Below the pieces are notes generated by a model. That model ran no database searches. It saw only the letters and a list, made by a program, of their open reading frames with translations, and was not told where the DNA came from. DNA of 64,000 nt from assembly GCF_024622195.1 (NCBI RefSeq), contig NZ_JANKBI010000017.1, forward strand, positions 1-64,000, read 5' to 3'. A program made the position numbers and the translations under genes. Source of the DNA: Murimonas intestini. Lineage in GTDB: Bacteria; Bacillota; Clostridia; Lachnospirales; Lachnospiraceae. This document shows positions 53,362 through 60,928 of the stretch, piece by piece (position 1 is the stretch's first letter; every line of letters begins with the position of its first letter).

Positions 53362-54226
53362 TCTTTCCCCTTCCTTTCCACAGCCTGAACTTCTTTGTGT
53401 CTACGGTTTTGTCCTGAAGAATAACCAGTTGTTTGCGGAGTGTCTGTGCATCCACATCCCGCGTCAGTTTACCTTTATATGCCAGAGATACCCCTCCAGT
53501 CTCTTCTGACACAATAATAGTCAGTGAATCCGTCACCTCGCTTATTCCAACACCGGCTCTGTGCCTTGTGCCAAGCTCCTTACTCAGCTCCATATTATCG
53601 GAGAGCGGCAGATAACACGTGGCTGACACTATCCTGTCACCTCTGACGATTACAGCACCGTCATGCAGAGGTGTGTTATGCTCAAAAATATTTATCAAAA
53701 GCTGGCTTGTAATAATGGAGTCCAGAGCAATGCCTGTACGTTCATATTCAGCCAGAGTTGTATTCTGCTCTATGACAATCAGCGCGCCTGTCTTAACCTT
53801 GGCCATCTCAACTGTGCCCTTCACCAGTTCATTGACAGTTTTATCGCTGAACCTCTCTTTTACTTCCTTTGCGCTTTCAAAAGGTATCAGTGATGAAAAT
53901 ATCTTTTTTTCTCCTATCTGCTCAAGCGCACGCCTCAGTTCAGGCTGGAAGATAACAATTGCTGCCATTATGGCCACATCTATCCCCTTACTTATAATAA
54001 ACATGATTGTGTTCATTTCAAATACAGCTGCCAGGAACACAAAAAAACATATAAATACGATTCCCTTTAGCAGCGACCATGCTCTGGTATTCCTGATCCA
54101 TACCAGAAGACGGTATACCAGATATGCCAAAATCAATATTTCCACAATATCGGTTATGGTAATGGTGAGCGCAGGCATTGATAACCATGAAAAATAGGTA
54201 TCAAAGAATGCTTTTATACTCTCCAT
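53342..54226 (-). CDS. cdaA: Diadenylate cyclase CdaA
   Basis: This 294-residue protein has three N-terminal membrane helices (to about residue 85) and a DisA_N cyclase domain with the catalytic DGAVIVRGDRI and GTRHRAGVGISE. It makes cyclic di-AMP from two ATP, a messenger for wall and osmotic control. It is followed by cdaR. Betaine or choline uptake and wall genes lie nearby, which c-di-AMP commonly affects, but no direct link is visible. Confidence 0.96.
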   Translation of the reverse strand: MESIKAFFDTYFSWLSMPALTITITDIVEILILAYLVYRLLVWIRNTRAWSLLKGIVFICFFVFLAAVFEMNTIMFIISKGIDVAIMAAIVIFQPELRRALEQIGEKKIFSSLIPFESAKEVKERFSDKTVNELVKGTVEMAKVKTGALIVIEQNTTLAEYERTGIALDSIITSQLLINIFEHNTPLHDGAVIVRGDRIVSATCYLPLSDNMELSKELGTRHRAGVGISEVTDSLTIIVSEETGGVSLAYKGKLTRDVDAQTLRKQLVILQDKTVDTKKFRLWKGRGKNEEKQG

Positions 54227-54326
54227 CTTTTTTCACTCCCCTTCTGTCTGTCATATACAGGAGGCCTGAAATTTAGCGGCCTCTCTGCTCATACTCCTCT
54301 TTATGGCTGTACGCATTACTGCGGTT

Positions 54327-55661
54327 TTATTTCTCTCTTTCAGGCAGATTCCCCATCCTTTTCGATGTTCTCTGCACGTTCGGTACATCCAGAACCTCTG
54401 GTTTCTTTGGTGCAGCTGAAGTTCTGCGGTACTGGCGCTCTTCAGGCGCTTCCGCATTCCGCCGCGCCGCTGTCCTTGTACGTTCTCCCTCCGGCCTGCG
54501 TATATTTTCACGTACACGTTCTTTTTCAGGCCTGACAGAACTCTCTCTGACCCTTTCATGAGAAACTGCTCTTGTACTCTCTCTGCTGCGCACCTGTGAT
54601 GAACCGCTGATATTCGCACCAGAGCGATCTGTAACACTTCGGGAAGAATTTCCTGTTTCCTCCGCCAGACGCCCCTCAGCTGTCCTTATACTTCCCGCCT
54701 TCACTCTTTCTTCTGCTTTCCGGCGTCCATTCTCTTCTTTCATTGCCGCCGTTGTTTTCATTTTAGGAACTGCTTTTACGTAGTAATAATAATCATCATC
54801 TTCAAACTGTACAGATTCTGTCCTTCTATAGTCTACACCAAGCACAAAAAACTCCAGGACTACAGCTATGATTGCTGAAAGAACGGTACCCAGAATCATC
54901 CAGAGCAGATCAAGCTCCATTTCCAGTGTTGTTCTTCCTATAACTGTTACTGCCAGATAGGTAAAAGCTCCTGCACCCACCGCAACACTCCACGCATGTT
55001 TGATCGCCATCTTCCTGATTACATATACTACAAGCAAAACTGCCAGCAGTGTAATCACCATAACGATCATCTCAGTATTTTTTAAGATTGCATCCAGATA
55101 CATTTTAATTTCTTCTATGATAGCCAGCCCTGCAATATCACTTCCCGCTGAAGCTGAATTTGAAACTGCCGACACGTCCGTCTTCATGATTACATTAATG
55201 CCATAGAAAAGGATGACACCAAACACTGTCCCCACACCTGCCAGGGGAGAAGCGCACAATCCCAACACAAGGGGCACAGCACACGGAATCTGAAGTGCCA
55301 GTGCCAGTGGGGTAATGACAAGTGCATATCCGTATTTCGGAGCAATCCCAAAATGTAAAAGGAGAATTATCAATATCAGTGCACCGCCTGCGATTGCCGC
55401 CGCCATGGATAAGCCATACAGCTGCACTGCCAGCAGTCCCAGTCCGATAAGTACGATTGCATTCACCGGCAAGACAGAACAGACTAATGCCAGAATCAAT
55501 ATGATAACTATGTTGTCAAGCTTCTGAAAATAGCCAAGTCCCTTATTTATCATTAAAAAAGTTACAAGCGCCAGTAAAAATTTTACGACTGATAAAAAAT
55601 AACTGTCGTATTTTCCGTAAACACTTTTTAACTTTTCCTTTATCTGCAACAAACTCTCCAT
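54327..55661 (-). CDS. Membrane protein of unknown function with charged C-terminal tail
   Basis: This 444-residue protein has about 9-10 membrane helices in the first 270 residues, then DDDYYYYVKAVPKM. A tail of about 150 residues follows, low in complexity and rich in Arg, Glu and Ser (ESTRAVSHERVRESS, PEKERVRENIRRPEGERTRT). The tail should lie in the cytoplasm and could bind nucleic acid or a partner. It is 100 bases upstream of cdaA on the same strand, and a smaller membrane protein gene precedes it. I do not recognise the family. Confidence 0.75.
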   Translation of the reverse strand: MESLLQIKEKLKSVYGKYDSYFLSVVKFLLALVTFLMINKGLGYFQKLDNIVIILILALVCSVLPVNAIVLIGLGLLAVQLYGLSMAAAIAGGALILIILLLHFGIAPKYGYALVITPLALALQIPCAVPLVLGLCASPLAGVGTVFGVILFYGINVIMKTDVSAVSNSASAGSDIAGLAIIEEIKMYLDAILKNTEMIVMVITLLAVLLVVYVIRKMAIKHAWSVAVGAGAFTYLAVTVIGRTTLEMELDLLWMILGTVLSAIIAVVLEFFVLGVDYRRTESVQFEDDDYYYYVKAVPKMKTTAAMKEENGRRKAEERVKAGSIRTAEGRLAEETGNSSRSVTDRSGANISGSSQVRSRESTRAVSHERVRESSVRPEKERVRENIRRPEGERTRTAARRNAEAPEERQYRRTSAAPKKPEVLDVPNVQRTSKRMGNLPEREK

Positions 55662-55695
55662 TCATGCCTCCTCATAACTGTAATTGTCCTGTTCT

Positions 55696-56154
55696 CTACC
55701 TGGTACTTTTACCTCTTGTCTGTCTGTTTCTGACACTCTTTCCTTTTCTTCTGCCTGACTCTTTCTCTTCCTTTGCATACTCCTGCTCCAGCCTGCACAA
55801 TAAGATCCTGTATTCCTGCTGCTGTTTGCCTGCATGATAAAACCTGATCGTATATACTATATATGTTATCAGCAGATAAACTGCCAGCACTGCCACATAA
55901 GAGACCAACATTTTAATGCCCATGGACATAAAATCCAGATCATTCAGATTATTGATCAGACTATTGAAATTATAGCAGCCCCATCCCAGAAGTCCGATCA
56001 GGAAGGCTGCTGTGGCCCTGAATCCATTTTTCAAAAGGTAAGTGCTTATATAATCGCTTCTGTAATAGGAGCTGGCCTGGTCAAGCTCTACTTTACTGTG
56101 TTTTTCATAAATAGCCAGCCTGGTCATAAGGCTGACACGCTTCTGATGGATCAT
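55696..56154 (-). CDS. Small membrane protein of unknown function
   Basis: This 152-residue protein starts MIHQKRVSLMTRLAIYEKHSKVELDQASSYYRSDYIS, followed by two membrane helices (about 48-66 and 80-108). A basic coiled region at the end has RILLCRLEQEYAKEEKESGRRKGK. A GGAGG ribosome site precedes the ATG. It belongs with the 444-residue membrane protein gene 35 bases downstream. No family is recognised. Confidence 0.72.
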   Translation of the reverse strand: MIHQKRVSLMTRLAIYEKHSKVELDQASSYYRSDYISTYLLKNGFRATAAFLIGLLGWGCYNFNSLINNLNDLDFMSMGIKMLVSYVAVLAVYLLITYIVYTIRFYHAGKQQQEYRILLCRLEQEYAKEEKESGRRKGKSVRNRQTRGKSTR

Positions 56155-56181
56155 CCTGCTCCTCCTTTTATTTTATATATT

Positions 56182-56299
56182 GCTGCGGCGCGTATAATGT
56201 CTACCGACATTATACCATATCTGCGATATAGTATCCCTCTGGGAGATGCGCACTTCGCTTCGCTGCGGCGCGTATAATGTCTACCGACATTATACCATA
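56182..56299. repeat. Two identical 38-bp elements, each with a perfect hairpin
   Basis: The 38 bases at 56182-56219 recur without change at 56262-56299, 80 bases on. Each starts GCTGCGGCGC and contains GTATAATGTC-TACC-GACATTATAC, a perfect 10-bp inverted repeat. It also carries TATAAT on both strands. The pair lies between the comFC stop and the next gene. Confidence 0.85.
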
Positions 56300-56319
56300 C
56301 CAAAAAGAATAAGGAAAGT

Positions 56320-57036
56320 TTAAGTTCCGCCGCTTCCTATGCACAGGGTGATAAAGCAGACTTCTTTTGCGCCTGCGTCCAGCAAAGCCTGTGCTGCTGC
56401 ATCGATGGTACTGCCTGTCGTATAAATATCATCTACCAGCAATACTTTCTTTAATTTTACATCATTTCCAACAATTTTAAAAGCCTTTTTCAGATTGTTT
56501 TGCCTTTCCTTCAGAGTAAGTTCTTTCTGGGGAACAGTATTTATGATTCTGACAAGCAGGTCATTTCTTACTTGTATCCCCAACTTCTCCCCGATACCCC
56601 TGGCAAGCAGTTCCGCCTGGTTAAATCCGCGTATTCTCTGCTTTTTCTTGTGCAAAGGTATGGGAACCATAAAATCAGGCGACCATCTTTTTATGACAGC
56701 CGCTGTCTCTTTTACCGCACTTTCGGCAAAGAATGGAATATATTCTCTTTTATTGTAGTATTTGATCTGGTAAATAGATTTCTTCAGCACTTTATCATAG
56801 GGATAAACTGCTATCCCCTGCTTAAACGCATGCCTCGCTGATGAACAGTCCCCGCAGTATTCTCTCTGCTCTGAGTGCAGAGGCTTGCTGCACTTAAAGC
56901 ATCTGGAGCCTCTGAGCGGCTTTAATTGTTCATCACATTTTACACATATTTTTCTTCCTGCCCCCTCCGGTATTCTCCCGCACACAGGACATCTTGCCGG
57001 ATATAAAACTGCAAGAATATTTTCTTTCCAGTTCAT
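56320..57036 (-). CDS. comFC: ComF-family phosphoribosyltransferase-like protein
   Basis: This 238-residue protein has an N-terminal double zinc motif (CPVCGRIPEGAGRKICVKC and CFKCSKPLHSEQREYCGDC). The phosphoribosyltransferase fold follows, ending with VLLVDDIYTTGSTIDAAAQ. ComFC takes part in uptake or processing of single-stranded DNA in competent cells. Many non-competent Firmicutes also keep it. It follows recD2, a helicase gene, by 45 bases. Confidence 0.93.
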   Translation of the reverse strand: MNWKENILAVLYPARCPVCGRIPEGAGRKICVKCDEQLKPLRGSRCFKCSKPLHSEQREYCGDCSSARHAFKQGIAVYPYDKVLKKSIYQIKYYNKREYIPFFAESAVKETAAVIKRWSPDFMVPIPLHKKKQRIRGFNQAELLARGIGEKLGIQVRNDLLVRIINTVPQKELTLKERQNNLKKAFKIVGNDVKLKKVLLVDDIYTTGSTIDAAAQALLDAGAKEVCFITLCIGSGGT

Positions 57037-57080
57037 CTGTTTTCAGGCTCTCTCCCGGGCCTTATAACTAACCATGATTC

Positions 57081-59483
57081 TCAGTCGTAATGTAAATCAA
57101 ATTCAGCGTCAAATTCTGGCTCAAATTCAGAAACACGTCCAGAAGCAGTATGAAACTCCGATTCCGTATCAGAACCGGACCTGAAACTCTCTTCACCGGC
57201 ATCATGACCGGACATCTCCTTTTCCTGCTCATACAGCTCTCTGATTCTTTTATCCAGGGATGTATACCGCTTCTGCTGGGTAGTATTTTGTATCATCTGA
57301 TAAAATGTATCCTGGCTGCCTACAAGTGTCACACATTTTCTGGCTCTTGTCACCGCTGTGTAAAGAAGATTCCTGTTCATCAGCATCCTCGGACCTGATA
57401 AAAGAGGGATCACCACTGCCGGATATTCGCTTCCCTGTGATTTATGTATAGTTACGGCATAGGCCAGTTCCAATTCCTCCAATTGTTTAAAGGAATACTC
57501 TACAAACCTGCGCTCTTCAAATTCTACTGTCACTGTCTCTGAAAATGTATTTATTTCCCTGATAACACCCATATCACCGTTAAAGACGCCAGCCCCTTTC
57601 TCAATGGGGATGCCGTAATTTCCTCGCACTTCCCACTCCAGCTGGTAGTCATTCTTGATCTGCATGACCTTGTCGCCTTCCCTGAATATTCCTCCCCCTG
57701 ACTCCTTCTCTCTTTTATCAGATGCTGGAGGGTTCATATACTGCTGCAGGATCCCATTTAAGCGTTCAACCCCCAGAAGTCCTTTTCGCATTGGCGTGAG
57801 GACCTGAATATCATAGGGAGTGGCATCCACATATTTGGGCATTTTTTTCTGGATCAGGGTCAGCATGACACTTATGATCACATTTGCGTCATCCCGCTTC
57901 AGGAAGAAAAAATCACGGCTCTTATTATCCAGTATTACTTTCTCTCCCGCATTGATCTTATGGGCATTTACCACAATGTCGCTCTCCGTTGCCTGGCGGA
58001 AGATCTTGGTCAGGCACACTACAGGAAAACAGCCTGAACTGATCATATCTTTCAGTACGCTGCCCGGCCCTACACTTGGCAGCTGATTTACGTCTCCAAC
58101 CATGATCAGTCTTGTTCCCACCGATACTGCATTCAAAAGAGCATGCATCAGATGGATATCCACCATAGACATTTCGTCAATAATAATTACATCATCCTCG
58201 AGAGGATTCTGCGCGTTCCTCTCAAACTGGACACGCCCTGAGTTCTCCTCCGGAACTCCGGAAAGTTCCAAAAGCCTGTGTATCGTAGACGCATCACACC
58301 CTGTGGCTTCCGTCATACGCTTGGCGGCACGGCCTGTAGGCGCTGCAAGTCTGACCTTCAGCCCCTCATGTTCAAAGTAATCTATCAGCACATTTATTGT
58401 AGTTGTCTTTCCTGTACCAGGACCTCCCGTGATGATGAGCAGTCCATTCCTGGCCGCCTCTTTCACGGCTTTTTCCTGAAGCTGGTCCAGCATAGTTTCA
58501 TTCTCTTCCTCTATCCGGGCTATCCTGGCCTCTACCTTGCTGTCTGAAACAGAACAGGATACATTCAGATCAAGCAGCATCCTTGCCGTGTTCAGCTCTA
58601 TGTAATAAGCGGAAGAGCTGTAGACGCAGACGTCTTCTCCCTCTTCCTTAAGGATCAGTTTTCTCTCAATAGCCAGATCCATGATATGTTTTTCAATAGC
58701 CTCCGGACTCACCCCCAGCAGTTCTCCTGCCTTCAGCATCAGGCCTGCTTTTGGCTCATAAACATTTCCATCCATACTGCTCTGCTGCAGAGTATACAGT
58801 ATGCCGCTGCGTATACGGAAATCAGAATCCGTGTGTATGCCTACACGGCTTGCTATCTCGTCCGCGATCTTAAATCCCACACCATTTATATCATCTGCCA
58901 TTTTATAGGGATTTTCTTTAATGATTTGATAGATATTCTGACCGTACTGGGCATATATCTTAACACCCAGGCTTGTAGAAATGCCATACTGCTGCAAAAA
59001 AATCATAGCCTTACGCATATCACGCTTTTCTTCTACCTGCTGCGCGATTTCCCTGGCTATGCGTTCACTGATCCCTTTTACCTCAGTCAGCCTCTCCGGC
59101 TCCTCCTCTATAATACGGAAGGTATCTTCTTTAAATCTCCTTACTATTCTCGCAGCCATAGCGACGCCGATTCCCTTTATGGCTCCGCTGCCCAGATAAC
59201 GTTCAATAGACAGTATATCTTCCGGCTGTTTGATTTCATATGTCTCAATCTGAAACTGCTTCCCATAGGTACTGTGGTTTTTGTATACACCTCTGGCCTC
59301 TATCAGCTCCCCTTCTCCGATATACTGCAGGGAGCCAACACATGTCAGCTCTTCTCCATCACATACAAGTACCATCACAGTATAACCATTGTCATTATTT
59401 CTGAATATAATATGGTCCACATACCCTTCGACTGTAGCTTCCCCATTCGATTGGCTGTTCCCAGCTGTCTGTCTTCCCATCAT
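57081..59483 (-). CDS. recD2: RecD2 (RecD-like 5'-3' DNA helicase)
   Basis: This 800-residue helicase has the RecD2-specific N-terminal domain (VEGYVDHIIFRN...GYTVMVL) and helix-hairpin-helix segments near 95-200. The motor follows with Walker A GGPGTGKTTTI near residue 350, Walker B IIDEMSMVD and the C-terminal TIHKSQGSEYPAV. It takes part in mismatch tolerance and stalled-fork repair without RecBC. The ATG shares one base with the mreB stop (TAATG). The last 60 residues are acidic and Ser-rich with repeated SEF/EFD units. Confidence 0.96.
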   Translation of the reverse strand: MMGRQTAGNSQSNGEATVEGYVDHIIFRNNDNGYTVMVLVCDGEELTCVGSLQYIGEGELIEARGVYKNHSTYGKQFQIETYEIKQPEDILSIERYLGSGAIKGIGVAMAARIVRRFKEDTFRIIEEEPERLTEVKGISERIAREIAQQVEEKRDMRKAMIFLQQYGISTSLGVKIYAQYGQNIYQIIKENPYKMADDINGVGFKIADEIASRVGIHTDSDFRIRSGILYTLQQSSMDGNVYEPKAGLMLKAGELLGVSPEAIEKHIMDLAIERKLILKEEGEDVCVYSSSAYYIELNTARMLLDLNVSCSVSDSKVEARIARIEEENETMLDQLQEKAVKEAARNGLLIITGGPGTGKTTTINVLIDYFEHEGLKVRLAAPTGRAAKRMTEATGCDASTIHRLLELSGVPEENSGRVQFERNAQNPLEDDVIIIDEMSMVDIHLMHALLNAVSVGTRLIMVGDVNQLPSVGPGSVLKDMISSGCFPVVCLTKIFRQATESDIVVNAHKINAGEKVILDNKSRDFFFLKRDDANVIISVMLTLIQKKMPKYVDATPYDIQVLTPMRKGLLGVERLNGILQQYMNPPASDKREKESGGGIFREGDKVMQIKNDYQLEWEVRGNYGIPIEKGAGVFNGDMGVIREINTFSETVTVEFEERRFVEYSFKQLEELELAYAVTIHKSQGSEYPAVVIPLLSGPRMLMNRNLLYTAVTRARKCVTLVGSQDTFYQMIQNTTQQKRYTSLDKRIRELYEQEKEMSGHDAGEESFRSGSDTESEFHTASGRVSEFEPEFDAEFDLHYD

Positions 59484-60481
59484 TAGTTTTCCAGCTTTCC
59501 ATTGGAAGCAGTCAGCTCCACAAACTTACCTGTGCCAATAGCAACTGCTGCCATTGGGTCTTCGGCAGTCACTGTATTGATTCCCGTCTTTGCCTCGATC
59601 AGTTCTTCCAGGCCTCCCAGAAGAGCGCCGCCGCCTGTGAGTACGATCCCCCTGTCCACTACGTCTGCAGCCAGCTCCGGCGGAGTTCTCTCAAGCACAC
59701 TGTGTACCACATCCACTATCTGAGATGTGGCTTCCTTCAGGGCTTCCCTTGTCTCCTCTGATGTCACCCTCACTGTCTTAGGCAGACCAGTGATCAGATC
59801 ACGTCCTTTTACCTCCATCACTTTCTGCTCAGGCCTCTCGACTGCAGTGCCTATATTGATTTTAATATCCTCCGCAGTCCTCTCTCCAATAAGAAGGTTA
59901 TGCTTTTTCCTTACATATTTAATTATGGCATCGTCGAAATCATCACCAGCCACCTTGACGGAAGAACTCACCACTATGCCGTCCAGAGAGATCACAGCTA
60001 CATCACATGTTCCCCCTCCTATATCCACGATCATATTTCCGCAGGGCCTTGAGATATCGATCCCCGCACCTATGGCTGCCGCAAGGGGCTCATCAATTAA
60101 AAAGACCTCCCTGGCTCCTGCCTGGTAGGTAGCATCCTCTACAGCCTTTTTTTCCACTTCGGTCACACTGCTCGGCACACATACGCTGATGCGTGGTTTT
60201 CTGAAGGACATTCTTCCTATAGCTTTCTGAATAAAGTACTTCAGCATTTTCTCAGTGACGGTATAATCGGATATGACACCTTTTCTCAGCGGCCTGATCG
60301 CCACCACATTTCCGGGTGTCCTGCCAAGCATAAGCCTAGCCTCTTCCCCGATCGCCTTAATTTTATTATTATCTCTATCAAAAGCTACAACAGAAGGCTC
60401 TTTTAACACTACACCTTTCCCTCTGACATAGACTAATATACTGGCTGTCCCTAAATCAATTCCTATATCTGTTGACGGCAT
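59483..60481 (-). CDS. mreB: Rod-shape actin MreB/Mbl
   Basis: This 332-residue bacterial actin has the phosphate-1 loop DIGIDLGTASILVYV, the phosphate-2 motif MIVDIGGGTCDVAVIS and the adenosine motif VLTGGGALLGGLEEL. It forms filaments that guide wall synthesis along the cell side. No mreC/mreD follow; instead recD2 overlaps its stop. This makes it more likely an Mbl-type paralogue, and the cell is then probably rod-shaped or ovoid. Confidence 0.95.
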   Translation of the reverse strand: MPSTDIGIDLGTASILVYVRGKGVVLKEPSVVAFDRDNNKIKAIGEEARLMLGRTPGNVVAIRPLRKGVISDYTVTEKMLKYFIQKAIGRMSFRKPRISVCVPSSVTEVEKKAVEDATYQAGAREVFLIDEPLAAAIGAGIDISRPCGNMIVDIGGGTCDVAVISLDGIVVSSSVKVAGDDFDDAIIKYVRKKHNLLIGERTAEDIKINIGTAVERPEQKVMEVKGRDLITGLPKTVRVTSEETREALKEATSQIVDVVHSVLERTPPELAADVVDRGIVLTGGGALLGGLEELIEAKTGINTVTAEDPMAAVAIGTGKFVELTASNGKLEN

Positions 60482-60524
60482 TTTTCATTCCCCTCTCTAT
60501 AAGGTAGTGTTCCATATGGCTTTT

Positions 60525-60553
60525 ATTATATACAACACCGTCATAAATGAAAA
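60525..60553 (-). promoter_or_regulatory. Probable promoter of mreB
   Basis: On the minus strand a perfect TATAAT (60525-60530) has a weak -35 TTTTCA (60548-60553) 17 bases upstream. The start codon follows about 44 bases on with GAGGGG as ribosome site. Confidence 0.4.
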
Positions 60554-60659
60554 GTAGTTTTGTCCATTTTCTCCCTTAAATAATATTTTTTTTCGTATTT
60601 TCATACTTTCTTAATAATCAGTACATATTTTAATCACATTTATATCTTATACTATAGTC

Positions 60660-60722
60660 ATATTAGCAAACAGCTAATATATTTCATAACTCACACTTCG
60701 CAGCCCCCACACGCTGCGAAGT
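60660..60722. repeat. Two inverted repeats upstream of mreB
   Basis: ATATTAGC and GCTAATAT (60660-60680) form one perfect 8-bp inverted repeat. ACTTCGCAGC (60695-60704) and GCTGCGAAGT (60713-60722) form another of 10 bp with an eight-base loop. They may be regulatory sites or parts of a transcription stop; the long 447-base gap holds no gene I can support. Confidence 0.55.
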
Positions 60723-60758
60723 ACTCCCTCAAATATTTAATTTTTTCTCTTTCCTTTG

Positions 60759-60788
60759 AGAAGGGCCCGGCGCAGCCGAGGCCCTTCT
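60759..60788. terminator. GC-rich hairpin in the uvrA-mreB gap
   Basis: AGAAGGGCC (60759-60767) pairs perfectly with GGCCCTTCT (60780-60788), with a further CGG-CCG pairing inside the loop. There is no long T run on either side, so it may be a backup terminator or a structured RNA element. Confidence 0.45.
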
Positions 60789-60821
60789 TACTTTGTATCA
60801 TATCTATACATTATAATATAT

Positions 60822-60861
60822 AAGAAGCGTAAGTCCGGCAATGCTGATTCTTACGCTTCTT
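60822..60861 (-). terminator. Probable terminator after uvrA
   Basis: AAGAAGCGTAAG (60822-60833) pairs perfectly over 12 bases with CTTACGCTTCTT (60850-60861). On the minus strand an A+T-rich tail (ATATATTATAATG) follows. It lies about 70 bases past the uvrA stop. Confidence 0.6.
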
Positions 60862-60928
60862 GTATACTTTCCTATTCTTTTATTCCTTTAAGTTCCCTTT
60901 ACTCCTGAATTGGAACCTCTGTCCCATA

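Noticed and set aside
54251..54637. 128-codon open frame on the minus strand overlapping the 444-residue membrane protein
   Set aside because: It is another frame of the Arg/Glu-rich tail region and begins inside it; the low-complexity DNA explains its openness.
58686..59486. 266-codon open frame opposite recD2
   Set aside because: recD2 is certain on the other strand, and this frame has no ribosome site and unusual residue content.
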